11,007 nucleotides of DNA from Parachlorella kessleri (Eukaryota; Chlorophyta; Trebouxiophyceae; Chlorellales; Chlorellaceae), in NCBI GenBank assembly GCA_001598975.1, contig BBXU01001227.1:1-11007 (forward strand), given 5' to 3'. The notes beneath the pieces were generated by a model. That model was not told where the DNA came from. It was given only the letters and a program-made list of their open reading frames with translations, and searched no databases. This document shows, one piece after another, positions 8,501-11,007 of the stretch. Positions within the stretch are counted from its first letter, which is position 1, and the number at the start of each line of letters is the position of its first letter. The position numbers and the translations under genes were made by a program.

Positions 8501-9228
8501 CTGCTGCTTGGCATGCTCTGCTGTCTGCGCCAGGACCTGCTGCTGGGTTGTCAAGGCCTCCTGCAGCTGCTGCTCCTTCTGATTTAAACATGCAGTGAGG
8601 GCAGCGATTTCTGCCTGCTGTGCCTGATGTGCTGTTTTGAGGAGATGCAGGGCTTCTGGCTCAACCTCTTCCATGACAGCCTGCAGGGCACTGCACTAAC
8701 TATTTATTCACTGGGTAACACTTATATGGTCACAGGTGCAGGTGAGCTGTACAAGCAAGGCTGCCTGTCCATCGTGTGAGCTATTCTACACCAACAATGG
8801 TACCGCATCCCCTAGCATCGATGTAGCTCTTGGGCCGTGCTTGGCACACCGCTGCAACCAAAAGACTTGCCTGACTGCCCTCGTCCACCAGGGTGCGCGC
8901 AAGGTAGCCCTGGCTGCTCTCAGGGGCAAGCTGGCTACCTCGCAGGTTGTGCATAGAGTTGACGCGCGAGAGCCCTAGCGTTCGACCCAGCCTGGGCCCA
9001 CCAAACGTGACAGAGGTCTCTCTACAAAGGTGGTCGTCATACTCGTCTGGCTCCAGGAAGCTGTCGTAGGTTTGCACATCCCCGTCACCGACGCCCTGAC
9101 TGTGCGTTCGGCCCTCCTCCAGCGCTGTCACGGCATGGCCGCGTGTTACTCTGCAGCGGACAGGGCCGAGGGGCGGTGCGAGCAGTCAGCAAAGCTCCAC
9201 CTTCCAGCGGGTGTGAGGCAGCACGCAT
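4425..9228 (-). CDS. Kinesin-14 family motor protein, 15 exons, about 923 residues
   Basis: This is a microtubule motor, ATP-driven and, by family, minus-end directed. Exons (minus strand): 9228-9201, 9124-8871, 8680-8141, 7993-7908, 7780-7685, 7487-7380, 7287-7179, 7069-6869, 6756-6615, 6361-6244, 6088-6004, 5831-5622, 5505-4936, 4797-4702 and 4553-4425. All phases match. The class is shown by the neck just before the motor ([18 protein letters not shown]). Motor marks are the P-loop GQTGSGKT (residues about 392-399), switch I NAHSSRSH (500-507), switch II DLAGSE (533-538), and LTYMLQ/DSL followed by SLNFASRVR. The order is N-terminal region 1-94, coiled coil about 95-274, motor about 296-630, tail 631-923. 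Three introns appear to use GC donors. The first exon (MRAASHPLE) and its join at 9124 are the weakest part; an acceptor near 9141 is an alternative. The subfamily is not resolved; no MyTH4-FERM region like that of KCBP is seen. Confidence 0.92.
5622..7993 (-). other. Kinesin-14 neck and motor domain exons
   Basis: Nine exons encode the neck and the whole catalytic core. In order they carry [68 protein letters not shown] with YLEELRDLL; switch [13 protein letters not shown] with [17 protein letters not shown] with [13 protein letters not shown]; and the end of the core, [14 protein letters not shown]. No nucleotide-site element is missing, so an active ATPase is expected. The last of these exons also includes the start of the post-motor coil, ending [10 protein letters not shown]. 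Confidence 0.92.
8141..8680 (-). other. Kinesin-14 coiled-coil stalk exon
   Basis: This single 540-base exon (phase 0 at both ends) encodes about 180 residues rich in Ala, Gln, Glu and Leu, with heptad-like stretches such as [20 protein letters not shown]. That is typical of the dimerising stalk in front of a kinesin-14 neck. It opens with [14 protein letters not shown] after a CCTGCAG acceptor and ends LTALQ at a CAG/GTGCGC donor, followed by the neck exon starting [11 protein letters not shown]. Confidence 0.85.
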
Positions 9229-10227
9229 GACCGTGGCAAGCCTTCAAGGCAGGCAGTGAGCATCTAAAGGAGCTGGGATGCCTCGTTTAGGATATAAGCC
9301 GGCGGGCTTGCCTGCATGCGGAGTGAGCCTCTCGCGCCACCTTGTCTCCAGTAGCAAGCTTGCTGAGCTGCCGAACAAGCTTTAATATCGACCCACTGGC
9401 AGTGAGCGAAGCGGCTGCCTGCTCAGCATGGTTCCGGTGTGGCATCGCTACTCTCAACGTGAGCTTGCTTGTCTGTTAATTGAGTTTTGAAATTCTCCTT
9501 GCGAGGTTTGTCGGGAGAATGAGATGTGGCTCCCAAGTGGTTGGGCGCAGGCGCTGAAAGAGGTGACTAAGGCTTCCCCCATCCAGGAGAGAGGCTCTCT
9601 TGGTCTCTCGTGGGACAAAGTTTGCAGTGGAACGATTCGGTTGTAAATACACCATTAGTAGCGTGTGAGCTTAGAAAGGCTCTAAAAGTAAACCCCAGCC
9701 TCACGGGAGTTGGTGCCTCGCCTAGTGCACGGCAAGCTTGCAAAACAGGTAGCACGCAAAACGATGATCTCTGTACACATGGATCCACGGAGATTGGCTC
9801 CTTGCTTTATAGGCATACAAAGCACAGTGCGAGACCAGCAGCAATCAGGCAAAGGTAGGGCAGTCAGGCGAATTCGCTACAATCGAAGGTAGGGCAGCCA
9901 TCAGCTTCAATGCAGTGGCATCAGGCATAAGACATCTGCCACCATATCTTGGTGGTGACACAGCGCACAACCTCACCGCAAACCATATCCTATAAGAACA
10001 ATCTACTTTGGCTGGGTGATTGGGACGTCCCTCTCACAATGCATACCTCTCATGTCGACTGAAGTAACTCAATACGAATAGGTACATTGGCGCATTCTGG
10101 AAGGCGAGTCTCTATCTCAGGCACCTTGGAGAATAATACATACACCAAGTAGATCTGAGTGACCTTCACTCATGAAGGACACAAAGCCACATCAACCAGG
10201 GGACCAGCTAATGCTTATGGTTGCTGA
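9229..10227. other. Intergenic region between the kinesin 5' end and the next gene's 3' end
   Basis: I see no supported exon in this kilobase. The left part should hold the kinesin promoter and 5' UTR, the right part the 3' UTR of the right-edge gene (minus strand, stop at 10230-10228). There is no TTACA, so no canonical minus-strand poly(A) signal. A short direct repeat (AAGGTAGGGCAG at about 9851-9862 and 9884-9895) and a 12-base palindrome at 9353-9364 are present. Confidence 0.5.
9291..9297 (-). promoter_or_regulatory. Possible TATA-like element of the kinesin promoter
   Basis: The minus strand reads TTATATC about 65 bases before the proposed start codon (9228-9226). The place is reasonable for a core promoter with a short 5' UTR, but the match is short and the start codon itself is only moderately supported. 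Confidence 0.25.
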
Positions 10228-11007
10228 TCAGTCCTCGGTCAGGGCGTGCCTGAATGACGACCTCACACACAGGGACTGGTATGGGGCGCCGTTGCCGTTG
10301 ACATTGATGACCCGGTACTGGCAGGCCCCTGCAGAAACGTAGCCGATGTAGACCTGCAGCGGGGCATGGTCCTCATGAGACTCTCCCTCGAACGACACTT
10401 CAGAGCTCAACCCCACATGTGGGAGGTGTACACCTGCCAACACACCTGCTCGCCAAGGACAGTGTCCACCCAGCCTTGTCTACCCACCTTTCTGCTCAGG
10501 ACGGTCTATGCTGCCCAGCAGCACAGCAAGCTAAAACCTGTCAAGGAGGCATTCCTAGCGCATATATGCAAGCGTGCACGCGGGTTGCGCCATCTGCAAC
10601 TTGCATGCATTCCCTTCGAATTAATTCACCCCGTTCGTCTGAGCCTATGCCTGCTTTCAGCAAACTAGACTAGATCATTCCATTCTCCTTACCGTGTTTG
10701 GTGTTTGGAGACGGCAAGGCTCCCCACCAAGGACCCTGGAGACCTTGGTGGTGCCGGCTGGGCAGGGGCCACCAGTGCTTGACCAGACGTACCACGGCGA
10801 GGGGGAGGCGTAGGGAGGGCCGCTGGTCAGGATTTGATTTTGGGGTACGCACCCGCAAACGAACCCTGTGTTGAAGTGGCCTGCTCCGCCAACATCACAG
10901 TAGACGCTGTCTGCCCTGCCTGCAAGGTGGAAGGCACCAACAAGAAGGAGGGTTTTGACAGCTTACATGTCCTGCTTACTTGTTCCATACAGAGGAGTTT
11001 GGCGGAG
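10228..11007 (-). CDS. Unrecognised cysteine-containing protein, C-terminal part
   Basis: I do not recognise this protein. Three exons can be proposed on the minus strand: 11007-10980 (edge, donor GTAAGC), 10919-10693 (acceptor CCTTGCAG, donor ACG/GTAAGG) and 10353-10228 (acceptor CCGCTGCAG, stop TGA 10230-10228), all in matching phase. The middle exon is a 75-codon open stretch with a C/G-rich third position and residues such as DSVYCDVGGAGHFNTGFVCGC, SPWYVWSSTGGPCPAGTTKV and LGGEPCRLQ. The last reads VYIGYVSAGACQYRVINVNG, then SLCVRSSFRHALTED. The spaced cysteines, aromatic residues and Gly/Ser/Thr content suggest a secreted or wall/extracellular domain, but no signal peptide is in view. 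The last exon could begin farther upstream (open frame from 10443), which would need another small exon to keep phase. An open frame also lies on the opposite strand at 10861-11007. Confidence 0.5.

Noticed and set aside
9491..9520. Inverted repeat ATTCTCC...GGAGAAT as a terminator or hairpin
   Set aside because: A 7-base stem with a 15-base loop is weak, common by chance, and has no bacterial-type terminator role in nuclear DNA.
1..11007. Prokaryotic-type systems, transposons, CRISPR arrays, tRNA or rRNA genes, viral genes
   Set aside because: I looked on both strands and saw no arrays, no terminal repeats with a transposase frame, no tRNA B-box-like stretch in a cloverleaf context, and no viral hallmark protein.

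Overview
The window looks like nuclear DNA from a eukaryote with many introns, most likely a chlorophyte green alga. The reading frames are broken into short exons with GT-AG borders. TGTAA, the usual green-algal poly(A) signal, lies downstream of two of the genes. The recognisable products are all eukaryotic housekeeping or cytoskeletal proteins. I see no operon, mobile element, CRISPR array or viral gene. Species assignment from this sequence alone is not possible.

Layout, left to right. (1) 1-977, plus strand: the last two coding exons of the TFIIH subunit p52/Tfb2, entered from an intron that carries a CA microsatellite. (2) 978-1582: the shared 3' region between two convergent genes. (3) about 3588 to 1583, minus strand: a Memo-family gene (MEMO1/LigB-like fold), six exons placed, extreme N-terminus not found. 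(4) about 3589-4424: the presumed Memo 5' region and the kinesin 3' UTR. (5) 9228-4425, minus strand: a complete or nearly complete kinesin-14 gene that I resolve into 15 exons coding for about 923 residues. All exon phases fit. It has an N-terminal coiled coil, a KIN-14 neck, a full motor, and a Ser/Pro-rich tail. (6) 9229-10227: non-coding, with the presumed kinesin promoter. (7) 11007-10228, minus strand: the 3' end of an unrecognised cysteine-containing gene.

The genes do unrelated jobs (transcription/DNA repair, a metal-binding redox or signalling-type protein, microtubule motor), so this is an ordinary gene-dense stretch and not a functional cluster. The most notable points are three candidate GC-AG introns in the one kinesin gene, a changed active-site-side loop in the Memo protein (HGAMQDSG where the family has HAGYxYSG), a changed loop in the motor core (AGAGKT where the family has GGNSKT), and the uncharacterised gene at the right edge with an open frame opposite it. 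I found no convincing evidence of a new multi-gene system. All exon borders were set by eye from splice consensus, phase and family similarity, with no transcript data.
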